Source: DATLGB01 sp964242305 (lineage in GTDB: Bacteria > Actinomycetota > Thermoleophilia > Solirubrobacterales > Solirubrobacteraceae). Taken from it: 64,000 nucleotides of DNA. This document shows, one piece after another, positions 17,438 to 25,018 of the stretch (within the stretch, counting starts at the first letter, position 1; each line of letters opens with the position of its first letter). The notes under the pieces were generated by a model that searched no databases, was not told the origin of the DNA, and saw only the letters and a list, made by a program, of their open reading frames with translations. The DNA lies in the NCBI GenBank assembly GCA_964242305.1, contig CAXTBB010000015.1:19789-83788 (forward strand), written 5' to 3'. Made by a program: the position numbers and the translations under genes.

Positions 17438-18154
17438 GTGCCGGACCGTGTCGCCGTCGTGATCGCCGCCCTCAACGAGGAGGGCTCGCTGGGGGACGTG
17501 CTGGCCGAGATCCCCGGCACCGCGTGCGGGCTGCCCGTCGAGACGATCGTGGTCGACGACGGGTCCACGGACCGGACCGCCGAGATCGCCCGGAATGCGA
17601 CCCCGCCCGCCCACGTCCACTCCTTCCCCACCAACCGGGGTCACGGGGTGGCGCTGCGCGAGGGCTACCGCATCGCCCGCGAGGACCTCGGCGCCGAGTT
17701 CATCGTCACCCTCGACGCCGACGGCCAGTGGAACCCGGCCGAGATCGACGGCGTCCTGCAGCCGCTCGTCGACGGCGAGGCGGACTTCGTGATCGGCTCC
17801 CGCGTGCTCGGCGCGACGGAGACCGACGACGCCTTCCGGCAGGCCGGCGTGCACGTCTACGCCCGGCTGGTGCGGGTGCTCACCGGGGTGAAGGTGACCG
17901 ACACCAGCAGCGGGTTCCGGGCCCTGCGTGCCGAGGTGACCGCGAAGGTCCGCCAGACCCAGATCCAGTACCAGACCTCCGAGCTGCTGATCGGCGCGAT
18001 CTTCGCCGGCTACCGCGTGACGGAGCGGCCGATCGTGATGCGCAAGCGCTTCGCGGGCGAGAGCAAGAAGGGTCACAACGTCCTCTACGGCGCCCGCTAC
18101 GCGCGGGTGATCCTGAGGACCTGGTGGCGCGAGCGCAGCGCCGCGACCGCGTAG
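17438..18154 (+). CDS. GT2 polyprenyl-phosphate sugar transferase (DPM1-like)
   Basis: A 238-residue GT2 enzyme without membrane segments. VVIAALNEEGSLGDVL near the start, VVDDGSTDRTAE near 38-49 and TLDADGQWNP near 90-99 (the DxD-type metal site) match dolichol/polyprenyl-phosphate mannosyl- or glucosyltransferases. SSGFRALRAEV near 165 is the usual acceptor-side motif. It should load a sugar from a nucleotide donor onto a lipid phosphate, supplying the membrane glycosyltransferases nearby. It starts at GTG with TACGAT six bases upstream. A flippase-like gene follows after two bases. Confidence 0.85.
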   Translation: MPDRVAVVIAALNEEGSLGDVLAEIPGTACGLPVETIVVDDGSTDRTAEIARNATPPAHVHSFPTNRGHGVALREGYRIAREDLGAEFIVTLDADGQWNPAEIDGVLQPLVDGEADFVIGSRVLGATETDDAFRQAGVHVYARLVRVLTGVKVTDTSSGFRALRAEVTAKVRQTQIQYQTSELLIGAIFAGYRVTERPIVMRKRFAGESKKGHNVLYGARYARVILRTWWRERSAATA

Positions 18155-18156
18155 CG

Positions 18157-19053
18157 GTGGCCGCGCCCGACGGCGGCGCCGCGCCGGCGCCCGAAGGCGC
18201 CGCACCGGACGGCGGCGCCGCGCCGGCGCCCGCAGCGCCATCCTCGCGCGCGCGGCTCATCGGGGTGGCGCGGGCGGTCGGCTTCGTCGCCGCGCTGGCC
18301 ATCGTCGTGGTGGTCGCCGTGAAGGCGATCCGCGACGCGCCGCCGCGCGGGCTCGACTGGCCGCTGCTGGTGCCCGCGGTGGCGCTGGCGATCGCCTGGT
18401 GGGTCCTGCTCGCCCGCGGCTGGGCGCTGCTGATGAGCGGGCGCTGGACGCTCACCGACGCCGCGACCTGGTGCCGGACGCAGGCGCTGCGCTACCTGCC
18501 CGGCGGCATCTGGGCCCCGGCGTCGCGGCTGGCCGTCGCCGACGGCTCCGCGGCGGACCGGCTGCGCACCGTCGCCGCCGAGAACGTCGGCGCGCTCGTC
18601 GCCGGGCTCGCGATCGGTGGGCTCGGACTGGCGCTCGGCGGACGGGTGGTCTGGCTGCCGCTCGTCGTCGCCCCGTTGGCCCCTGCGGTCCTCACCCGGC
18701 TGCGGCTGCTGCCGCTGGGCGCGCAGCGGACCGTCCCCACCTACCTGCTCGGCTTCATCGGCTACGCGGCGGCGGCGATCGTGGCGCAGGCCGCGGTGTC
18801 GGGCTGGCACGACGCGGCGCTGGTGGCGGGCGCGGCCGGCGTCGCCTGGGCGGCCGGGCTCGTCGTCATCGTCGCGCCGAGCGGCCTCGGGGTCCGCGAG
18901 GTCGTCTACGTGGGACTCCTGACGGGCGTCTTCGCGCACGGCGAGCCGGCGGCCGGGGCGGTCGTCCTGCGCCTCGTCACGATCGTCGCAGAGCTGTTGG
19001 TCCTCGTCGTCTCTGCGGTCTCTCTCAGGCGTCGGGACGCCCTGAGCGGGTAG
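18157..19053 (+). CDS. Flippase-like membrane protein (LPG synthase TM family)
   Basis: A 298-residue protein with about seven membrane segments. LRYLPGGIWAPASRL near residue 110 and APSGLGVREVVYVGLL near 240-255 are the family's signature loops. Relatives include the membrane half of lysyl-phosphatidylglycerol synthases and flippase-like proteins next to glycosyltransferases, which fits lipid-linked sugar handling here. The first 30 residues are a Pro/Ala/Gly tail built from two copies of a 25-base repeat. The GTG at 18157 is two bases after the GT2 stop. Flipping activity is inferred from family and context. Confidence 0.75.
   Translation: MAAPDGGAAPAPEGAAPDGGAAPAPAAPSSRARLIGVARAVGFVAALAIVVVVAVKAIRDAPPRGLDWPLLVPAVALAIAWWVLLARGWALLMSGRWTLTDAATWCRTQALRYLPGGIWAPASRLAVADGSAADRLRTVAAENVGALVAGLAIGGLGLALGGRVVWLPLVVAPLAPAVLTRLRLLPLGAQRTVPTYLLGFIGYAAAAIVAQAAVSGWHDAALVAGAAGVAWAAGLVVIVAPSGLGVREVVYVGLLTGVFAHGEPAAGAVVLRLVTIVAELLVLVVSAVSLRRRDALSG
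18169..18232 (+). repeat. Tandem repeat in the flippase-like N-terminus
   Basis: A 25-base GC-only-like unit beginning GACGGCGGCGCC occurs at 18169-18193 and 18208-18232 with a 39-base period, which is 13 codons, so copy-number change keeps the frame. It encodes the repeated PDGGAAPAP tail. Confidence 0.7.
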
Positions 19054-19057
19054 ATTC
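19052..19057 (+). promoter_or_regulatory. -10 box of the sulfoquinovose-synthase-like gene
   Basis: TAGATT overlaps the stop codon of the upstream gene and lies six bases before the GTG at 19064. No Shine-Dalgarno sequence is present, so a leaderless internal promoter is likely. Confidence 0.4.
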
Positions 19058-19063
19058 ACGCCC

Positions 19064-20275
19064 GTGCAGATCCTCATTCTGGGTGGCGACGGCTTCTGCG
19101 GATGGCCGACGGCGCTGCATCTCTCGGCCAGCGGGTACGACGTCACGATCGTCGACAACTTCGCGCGCCGTCAGGCTGACGAGGAGCTGCAGGCACAGTC
19201 GCTGACGCCGATCAAGTCGCTCGAGACCCGGCTGGCCGCGTGGCGCGAGGTCACCGGGCGGGAGATCGGCTTCGCGCGCATCGACGTGGCCCGGGAGTAC
19301 GACCGGCTGCTGGAGCTCATCAAGACCGACCGTCCCGACGCGGTCGTCCACTTCGCCGAGCAGCGCGCCGCGCCGTACTCGATGAAGTCGCCGTGGCACA
19401 AGCGCTACACGGTCGACAACAACACCAACGCGACGCACAACCTGCTGTGCGCGATCGCCGACGCCGGCACCGACACCCACGTCGTCCACCTCGGCACGAT
19501 GGGCGTCTACGGCTACGGCACGGCGGGGACCGAGCTGCCCGAGGGCTACCAGGCGGTGCGCATGGACGCCGTCGACGGCGGCGAGGTCGAGCAGGAGATC
19601 CTCTACCCCGTCAACCCGGGCTCCGTCTATCACCTGACCAAGACGCTGGACCAGCTGATGTTCGCGTTCTACGCCAAGAACGACGAGCTGCGCATCACCG
19701 ATCTGCACCAGGGCATCGTGTGGGGCACCCAGACGCCGGAGACGTCGCTGGACGAGCGGCTCGTCAACCGCTTCGACTACGACGGCGACTACGGCACCGT
19801 CCTGAATCGCTTCCTCATGCAGGCCGCGATCGGCTACCCGCTGACGGTCCACGGGACGGGCGGCCAGACGCGCGCCTTCATCCACATCCGCGACACGGTC
19901 CGGTGCATCGAGCTGGCGATCGAGAACGCGCCCGAGCGCGGCGAGCGCGTGCGCATCTACAACCAGATGACCGAGGTCCACCGCGTCATCGACCTCGCCG
20001 GCCTCGTCGCCCGCGTCACCGGCTCGGAGGTCGACCTCGTCGAGAACCCGCGCAAGGAGGCCAGCCACAACGAGCTGCTGGTCGCCAACGACAACCTCCT
20101 CAGCCTCGGCCTGGATCCGGTCACCCTGCAGGACGACCTGCTCACCGAGGTCACCGAGATCGCGCAGCGCTACATGGATCGCTGTGACCGCGAGCGCATC
20201 CCGTGCACGTCGCGCTGGGTGCCGCGCGCCGACGAGGAGGAGCTGGCCCTCCTCAGCGACGAACCGCGCGTCTGA
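19064..20275 (+). CDS. sqdB: UDP-sulfoquinovose synthase-like NAD-dependent enzyme
   Basis: A 403-residue extended SDR. GGDGFCGWPTALHLS (7-21) in place of the usual GATGFIG, HFAEQRAAPYSMKSP near 95, the Thr in HLGTMGVYGYG and the catalytic YHLTK near 188 all match SQD1/SqdB/Agl3 enzymes, which make UDP-sulfoquinovose from UDP-glucose and sulfite. The length fits that family. The product would feed a sulfoquinovosyl lipid or a sulfonated surface glycan; the GT2, flippase-like and GT-C neighbours favour a lipid-linked glycan. No SQD2/SqdX-type transferase is in the window. The start is GTG at 19064. Confidence 0.85.
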   Translation: MQILILGGDGFCGWPTALHLSASGYDVTIVDNFARRQADEELQAQSLTPIKSLETRLAAWREVTGREIGFARIDVAREYDRLLELIKTDRPDAVVHFAEQRAAPYSMKSPWHKRYTVDNNTNATHNLLCAIADAGTDTHVVHLGTMGVYGYGTAGTELPEGYQAVRMDAVDGGEVEQEILYPVNPGSVYHLTKTLDQLMFAFYAKNDELRITDLHQGIVWGTQTPETSLDERLVNRFDYDGDYGTVLNRFLMQAAIGYPLTVHGTGGQTRAFIHIRDTVRCIELAIENAPERGERVRIYNQMTEVHRVIDLAGLVARVTGSEVDLVENPRKEASHNELLVANDNLLSLGLDPVTLQDDLLTEVTEIAQRYMDRCDRERIPCTSRWVPRADEEELALLSDEPRV

Positions 20276-20282
20276 GGGCGTC

Positions 20283-21059
20283 TTGACCGACCGCCAGATC
20301 GACACCTGGCTGATGGACATGGACGGCGTGCTCGTCCACGAGCAGCGCGCGATCCCGGGCGCGTCGGAGTTCCTGGCCCGGCTGAAGGAGACGGGGACGC
20401 CGTTCCTCGTCCTCACCAACAACTCGATCTACACCCAGCGCGACCTCGCGGCGCGGCTGCATGCGTCCGGCCTCGACGTCCCCGAGGCGGCCATCTGGAC
20501 GAGCGCGCTGGCCACGGCGCGCTTCCTCGACGACCAGCGCCCGGACGGCAGCGCGTTCGTGATCGGCGAGGCGGGCCTGACCACCGCGCTCCACGACGCC
20601 GGCTACACGCTCACCGAGCGCGACCCCGATTACGTCGTCCTCGGCGAGACGCGCACCTACTCCTTCGAGCGCATCACCCAGGCGATCCGGCTGATCGCCG
20701 GCGGCGCGCGCTTCATCGCCACCAACCCGGACCCCACCGGTCCCTCCCCCGACGGGCCGCTGCCCGCGACGGGCTCGGTGGCCGCGCTCATCACCCGCGC
20801 GACCGGGCACGAGCCCTACTACGTCGGCAAGCCCAACCCGCTGATGATGCGCAGCGCGTTGAACCAGCTCGACGCACACTCGGAGACGACGGCGATGGTC
20901 GGCGACCGGATGGACACCGACGTCGTGGCGGGGCTCGAGGCCGGGCTGCACACGACGCTCGTCCTGACCGGTGTCACCCAGCGCGAGGAGACGGAGCGTT
21001 TCCCCTACCGGGCGTCGCGGATCGTCGACTCGATCGCCGACCTGATCGACACGGTCTGA
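20283..21059 (+). CDS. HAD-superfamily sugar/nucleotide phosphatase (NagD-like)
   Basis: A 258-residue soluble protein with the four HAD motifs: MDMDGVLVH (about 10-18), TNNS (about 44), the lysine of KPNPLMM (about 182) and VGDRMDTD (about 206-213). The cap between motifs II and III is of the NagD type. Substrates in this family are small phosphate esters such as p-nitrophenyl phosphate analogues, nucleotides or sugar phosphates, so the natural one cannot be named. The start is TTG at 20283, eight bases after the upstream stop with GAGGG just before it, so it is probably part of the GT2-flippase-SqdB unit. Confidence 0.8.
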   Translation: MTDRQIDTWLMDMDGVLVHEQRAIPGASEFLARLKETGTPFLVLTNNSIYTQRDLAARLHASGLDVPEAAIWTSALATARFLDDQRPDGSAFVIGEAGLTTALHDAGYTLTERDPDYVVLGETRTYSFERITQAIRLIAGGARFIATNPDPTGPSPDGPLPATGSVAALITRATGHEPYYVGKPNPLMMRSALNQLDAHSETTAMVGDRMDTDVVAGLEAGLHTTLVLTGVTQREETERFPYRASRIVDSIADLIDTV

Positions 21060-21088
21060 AACAGCCCGGGGCCCGCCTCTGGCGACCC

Positions 21089-22576
21089 TTAGAGCGGGAT
21101 CGGCTGCTGGCGGCGCTGGACGGGCGGCGCCAGCACCTCGCGGGAGACGCGGTTCGTCCCCGCCGGCTGGACGAAGCGGTCCAGCCCGTGGGTGGCGCCG
21201 GCCGACGAGGAGAGGTCGCTCGAGCGGTACTCCGTGACGAGCTGGTCGTTGTCGGCGCCGAAGATCGCGTAGCCCTTGTCGGCGCCGTTGTACTCCTGCA
21301 GCCAGGGCGCGTCGCTGCGGGCCTCGGCCTCCGGGCGGATCAGGCCGGGCGAGGTGACCGAGCCACCGATGTACTCGACGGCGGCGGGCACGCGGTTGGG
21401 GTCCGAGGCGACGGCGGGGAAGTCCGACCCCAGCAGCGAGCACATGAACACGTGGGCGTCGCCGGTCAGGAAGACGACGTCGCGCACGCCGTTGGACTCG
21501 AGCGAGCTCAGCAGCCGCGTGCGGTCTGCCGGGAAGCCGTCCCACTGGTCGAAGGACTCGCCGGTCCCGAACGGGTCAGCGGTGATCGCGACCTGCTGGG
21601 CGACGACCTTCCAGCGCGCTTTGGAGGCGACCAGCCCGCTGATCAGCCACTGGAACTGGGTCTCGTCGATGATGTGCTTGGGCAGGCCGTCGCCGAACCC
21701 CGTCCGGTACTGGCGGGTGTCGAGCAGGAACAGGTCGACGGAGGCGCCGAAGGAGAGCTTCTTGTACAGGCGGTAGCGCTCGCGCGGGTACAGCATGCGC
21801 GGCATCCACTCGAACGACGCGCGGTAGCCGGCCGCGCGCTGGGAGACCGACGGCGGCGGGTTGTTCTGGGAGTAGTTGTTGAAGACCTCGTGGTCGTCCC
21901 AGATGTGGACGACGGGCTGCTGGCGGTGCAGCTCGCGCAGGCCGGGGTCCTTGCGGTAGGCGACGTACTTGCGGCGGTAGCTGTCGAGGTCGACGGCGTC
22001 GATGCGGTCGGTGCGCAGCGCGCCCGCCACCCCGGTGCCCTTCTCGTAGATGTAGTCGCCGAGGAAGACGTAGAGGTCGAGGTCCTCGGCGGCGGCGTTC
22101 TGGTGCGCGCTGAAGTAGCCGTAGCCGTAGTGCTGGCAGCTGGAGTAGGCCATCCGGATCGGCGTCTGCGATCCCTTCGGCGGCGCCGTCCGGGTGCGCC
22201 CGACGTCGGAGACGTCGGTGGACGACTGCCACAGGTAGAAGTACTGCGTGTGCGGCTTGAGGCCGCCGATGCGGGTCTTGAGCGTGTTGTTGACGCCGCG
22301 GCCGGTGGGGACGACGGCGCGGGCGACGACCTTGTTGAAACCCTCGTCGGTGGCCACCACCAGGCGGGCGCCCGAGCGCGGGTGATCCGTGCGCAGGCGC
22401 GACCAGAAGGTGACCGCGGTGCTGCTCGGCTCCCCCGAGGCGACCCCGTCGGCGAACGTCCCCTGGCCGAGGCCGGCGCGCGTGGAGGTCAGGCGCCCCC
22501 AGGCGGGCGGGACGGACGCGGCCAGGGCGCTGGCGCCGGACGCCACGATCAGCTCGCGCCGGGTGGAGCGCCTCAT
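21089..22576 (-). CDS. phoD: Exported PhoD-like alkaline phosphatase
   Basis: A 495-residue protein with a Tat-type signal (MRRSTRRELIVASGASALAAS). A short N-terminal beta domain precedes the metallophosphatase core: SCQHYGYGYFSAHQNAA near 151, GDYIYEKG near 172, HIWDDHEVFNNY near 224 and LTGDAHVFM near 370. These are the metal ligands of the calcium/iron-dependent PhoD family, which releases phosphate from mono- and diesters outside the cell. The stop is close to the convergent HAD gene. The ATG overlaps the upstream stop in ATGA, so it is coupled to the secreted partner protein. Confidence 0.9.
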   Translation of the reverse strand: MRRSTRRELIVASGASALAASVPPAWGRLTSTRAGLGQGTFADGVASGEPSSTAVTFWSRLRTDHPRSGARLVVATDEGFNKVVARAVVPTGRGVNNTLKTRIGGLKPHTQYFYLWQSSTDVSDVGRTRTAPPKGSQTPIRMAYSSCQHYGYGYFSAHQNAAAEDLDLYVFLGDYIYEKGTGVAGALRTDRIDAVDLDSYRRKYVAYRKDPGLRELHRQQPVVHIWDDHEVFNNYSQNNPPPSVSQRAAGYRASFEWMPRMLYPRERYRLYKKLSFGASVDLFLLDTRQYRTGFGDGLPKHIIDETQFQWLISGLVASKARWKVVAQQVAITADPFGTGESFDQWDGFPADRTRLLSSLESNGVRDVVFLTGDAHVFMCSLLGSDFPAVASDPNRVPAAVEYIGGSVTSPGLIRPEAEARSDAPWLQEYNGADKGYAIFGADNDQLVTEYRSSDLSSSAGATHGLDRFVQPAGTNRVSREVLAPPVQRRQQPIPL

Positions 22577-23967
22577 CGCGGTCCCTTGGTCAGGCGCCAG
22601 GTCAGGCTCGCGGTGGCGCGGGCGCGGCGGCCGCGGGCGTCGATCCCGGTCGCCTCCAGGCGGTAGCGACCGGGCACGAAGGTGCGGAAGCGGGGCGCGG
22701 CCACGGTGCGCAGGCCGCCGCGGCGCAGCGCCCGGTAGCGGCCCTGGGCGTAGACGTGGCCGCCCGGGCCGACCAGGCGCAGCGTGGCGTCGCACAGCGG
22801 CGAGCCGGTCACGCGGATGCGCAGGGGGACGCGGGGGCGCCCGTTCTGGTTCCCCACCGGACCTCTGAGCGCCGGACCGCTGAGCCGCGCGACCGTCGCG
22901 TCGGACAGGTCGCAGACAGCGGGCAGCCCGCCGGCGGGGCCGCCAAGCGTCGGGTCGAAGCCCCCGGGGCCACCGTTGATGATGGTGGTCGTGCTGCCGT
23001 CGGCGACCCGGACCGAGGCGTCCTCGTCGCCCGCGAACGAGTCGCTGCCGACCCGTACCCACAGCGGCTGGTTGCGCCTGGCGGCGACGACCATCTGCAG
23101 CGCGCCGGAGGTCCGGCGCACGACGCAGTCGAGGACGTCGTCGCCGGTCGGCTTGCGGCCGGCGAAGACGGTCAGCGACGACGCGTCGTTGCCGGAGACG
23201 CTGATCAGGCGCTTGCCGTCGCTGCCGGGGATGACCTTGCGCCACACCGTGCCCAGGGCCGGGCAGGGGGGTTCGGCGGGGTCCTCGCCGGTGACGGTCG
23301 CGCCGGCCAGGTCGATCTCGGAGGTCCCATCGCCGAGACGCGGCGCGGAGGTGGCCACGTCGCCGCGGGGGGACTTGGCGAGGGTGACGTCGGTGGCTTC
23401 GAGGGCGACGATGGCGGGCTCGTCGACCGGCGCGCCGACGCGGCCGCGACGGCCGACCTGGACGAGCACCGGGTAGCCGGCCGGGACGAGCAGGGAGACC
23501 GCGGAGGACCGGTCGGCCGCGTCGGCGCCGGCGCCCGCGCCGACCCCGTCGCAGGCGTTGGGCTCGGCCAGCTGGGTGCCGAGCCGGAGCGACCGCGCTG
23601 CCGGCGGTGGCGGGGGGGGAGCGACCGGGGTCACGTAGGGCTGCACGAAGGCGGCCAGGTCGATCGGGTCGGCCGTCCGGCCGCTGACCTCCACCGTCAT
23701 CAGCCGGGCCGACGCCGACTCGGGCACCCGGTACCAGACCGTCCGCGCGAACGACTTTGCCCCCAGGCAGCGCGGAACGCCCGGGTCCGGGGTCGCCGTG
23801 GCCAGGTCCGCCAGCGCCTCCTGCTGGAGGGGGACCCCGTTCGGCGCCGAGTAGGGCGCGAAGACACCCGCTCCCGCGGGGGAGTCGTTGGGCGGCGCCG
23901 CCGCCGCGTCGCCCGCACCCGCCGGCACCGCGATGGCGACGGCCGCCAGGAGAGCACGACGGACCAT
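22573..23967 (-). CDS. Secreted multidomain beta protein upstream of phoD
   Basis: A 464-residue exported protein (signal MVRRALLAAVAIAVPAGAGDAAA). It starts with an NDSPAGAGVF pattern often seen in bacterial pre-peptidase-like beta domains, repeats that style about twice (FARTVWYRV near 68, TVWRKVIPG near 240), and ends with a basic Ig-like domain (LRIRVTGSPLCDATLRL). No catalytic residues are recognisable. Since it is translationally coupled to phoD, it may help anchor or bind substrate for the phosphatase. The ATG at 23967 is chosen, though GTG codons at 23973 and 23979 would also serve. Confidence 0.65.
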   Translation of the reverse strand: MVRRALLAAVAIAVPAGAGDAAAAPPNDSPAGAGVFAPYSAPNGVPLQQEALADLATATPDPGVPRCLGAKSFARTVWYRVPESASARLMTVEVSGRTADPIDLAAFVQPYVTPVAPPPPPPAARSLRLGTQLAEPNACDGVGAGAGADAADRSSAVSLLVPAGYPVLVQVGRRGRVGAPVDEPAIVALEATDVTLAKSPRGDVATSAPRLGDGTSEIDLAGATVTGEDPAEPPCPALGTVWRKVIPGSDGKRLISVSGNDASSLTVFAGRKPTGDDVLDCVVRRTSGALQMVVAARRNQPLWVRVGSDSFAGDEDASVRVADGSTTTIINGGPGGFDPTLGGPAGGLPAVCDLSDATVARLSGPALRGPVGNQNGRPRVPLRIRVTGSPLCDATLRLVGPGGHVYAQGRYRALRRGGLRTVAAPRFRTFVPGRYRLEATGIDARGRRARATASLTWRLTKGPR

Positions 23968-24015
23968 CTGCACATTCACAACCCACCAACAACCTACGAG
24001 TTCCGCCGGACCACA

Positions 24016-24073
24016 TAAAGGGGTCAGGTCCCGGCATGCGACACGTGTCCGATGCCGGGACCTGACCCCTTTA
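24016..24073. repeat. Long perfect palindrome (REP-like)
   Basis: Two 22-base arms, 24016-24037 starting TAAAGGGGTCAGG and 24052-24073 ending CCTGACCCCTTTA, are perfect reverse complements. The 14-base loop itself contains the palindrome GACACGTGTC. It fills the space between two divergent genes. The outer A/G-rich ends resemble REP-type palindromes mobilised by RAYT transposases in other bacteria, but no transposase is in the window. The forward -10 box TAGGAT begins in the last two bases of the right arm, so the element lies on the promoter of the hydratase gene. Confidence 0.8.
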
Positions 24074-24077
24074 GGAT
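24072..24077 (+). promoter_or_regulatory. -10 box of the enoyl-CoA hydratase gene
   Basis: TAGGAT lies seven bases before the GTG at 24085 and is partly built from the end of the palindrome. AGGA inside it could also serve as a weak ribosome site. Confidence 0.4.
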
Positions 24078-24084
24078 CGCCGGG

Positions 24085-24825
24085 GTGGGTGAGATCCGGG
24101 TGGAGCGGGACGGTGGGGTGGCGGTGGTCACGCTGGCCGCGCCCGACCGGCGCAACGCGCTGACGGTGGCGATGGCCGAGGCGCTGACGGCGGCCTGCGT
24201 GGAGCTGGACGCCGACGCCTCCGTGGGCGCGGTGGTGATCGCGGCGGAGGGGAAGACGTTCTGCGCGGGCGCGGACCGGGCCACGCTGGCGGCGGCGGGC
24301 GCGGACCCGGCCGCGGCAGCCAACTTCGCCGGGCTGAGCGCGATCTACCGGGCCTTCACGCGGGTGGGCGAGCTGGAGGCGCCGACCGTCGCCGCGGTGG
24401 CCGGGCACGCCGTCGGCGCCGGGCTCAACCTGGCTCTGGCCACCGACCTGCGCGTCGTCGCCCGCGACGACGTCCTCACCTCGGGCTTCGTCCCCATCGG
24501 CCTGCATCCGGGCGGCGGCCACACCGCGCTGCTCGGCCGCACCGGCGCGCGCGAGGCGGCGGCGGCGCTGGCGCTCTTCGGCGAGCGCATCGACGGGACG
24601 CGGGCGGTCGAACTCGGCCTGGCCTGGCGCGCCGTCGACACCGCCGACGTGCTCGACACGGCGATCGCGCTCGCCCGGGTCCCCGCCGCCGACCCCGAGT
24701 TGGCCCGCCGCACCGCCCGCTCGCTGCGCCTGACCAACGGCCCGCCGGCCCTGTCCTGGCCGGCCGCGCTGGAGGCCGAGCGCGCCGCTCAGATGTGGTC
24801 CATGAGCCGCAGACGGAACGGCTGA
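24085..24825 (+). CDS. Enoyl-CoA hydratase/isomerase (crotonase fold)
   Basis: A 246-residue crotonase-family enzyme. KTFCAGADRATLAAAG near 55 and AVAGHAVGAGLNLALATDLRVVA near 103 form the CoA-binding oxyanion hole. The usual hydratase glutamate pair is not clearly present: the segment around GFVPIGLHPGGG has no Glu where hydratases carry theirs, so an isomerase or another crotonase reaction is possible. The GTG at 24085 is the first start after the palindrome. An upstream in-frame ATG at 24052 lies inside the palindrome and is less likely. Confidence 0.75.
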   Translation: MGEIRVERDGGVAVVTLAAPDRRNALTVAMAEALTAACVELDADASVGAVVIAAEGKTFCAGADRATLAAAGADPAAAANFAGLSAIYRAFTRVGELEAPTVAAVAGHAVGAGLNLALATDLRVVARDDVLTSGFVPIGLHPGGGHTALLGRTGAREAAAALALFGERIDGTRAVELGLAWRAVDTADVLDTAIALARVPAADPELARRTARSLRLTNGPPALSWPAALEAERAAQMWSMSRRRNG

Positions 24826-24835
24826 GAGACCCGGC

Positions 24836-25018
24836 TTACCGGATCACGCCGCGCCGCCTCGGTGTCGACGGGACCGTCCCCCGGGTGCAGGGCGAACGTG
24901 GCGACCTCCCCGCCCTCAGGCACGGCCAGTCGACCGTGCCGGCCGTGTCGACCAGCGCCGCCGTGCGCAGGTCGCCGATCAGCCCGTGATCGGCGATCGT
25001 CCGCTGGTCAGGCGTCAT
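24836..25018 (-). pseudogene. GH15 glycosidase remnant
   Basis: Sixty codons begin MTPDQRTIADHGLIGDLRTA and continue ALVDTAGTVDWPCL, which is the N-terminus of a GH15 enzyme (compare PIADYGFLSDCEASALI in the intact gene at 3182). Homology stops after the tryptophan-cysteine segment. In another frame the next bases read LAVPEGGEVATFALHPG, reminiscent of an internal strand of the same domain, which suggests a deletion. The start overlaps the end of the G6PD gene by 11 bases, so a full GH15 gene probably once followed zwf here. It cannot encode an active enzyme. Confidence 0.65.

Noticed and set aside
24052..24084. Earlier ATG for the enoyl-CoA hydratase
   Set aside because: It lies inside the palindrome, whose arms give the same start of a frame on both strands. 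Homology begins after the GTG at 24085.
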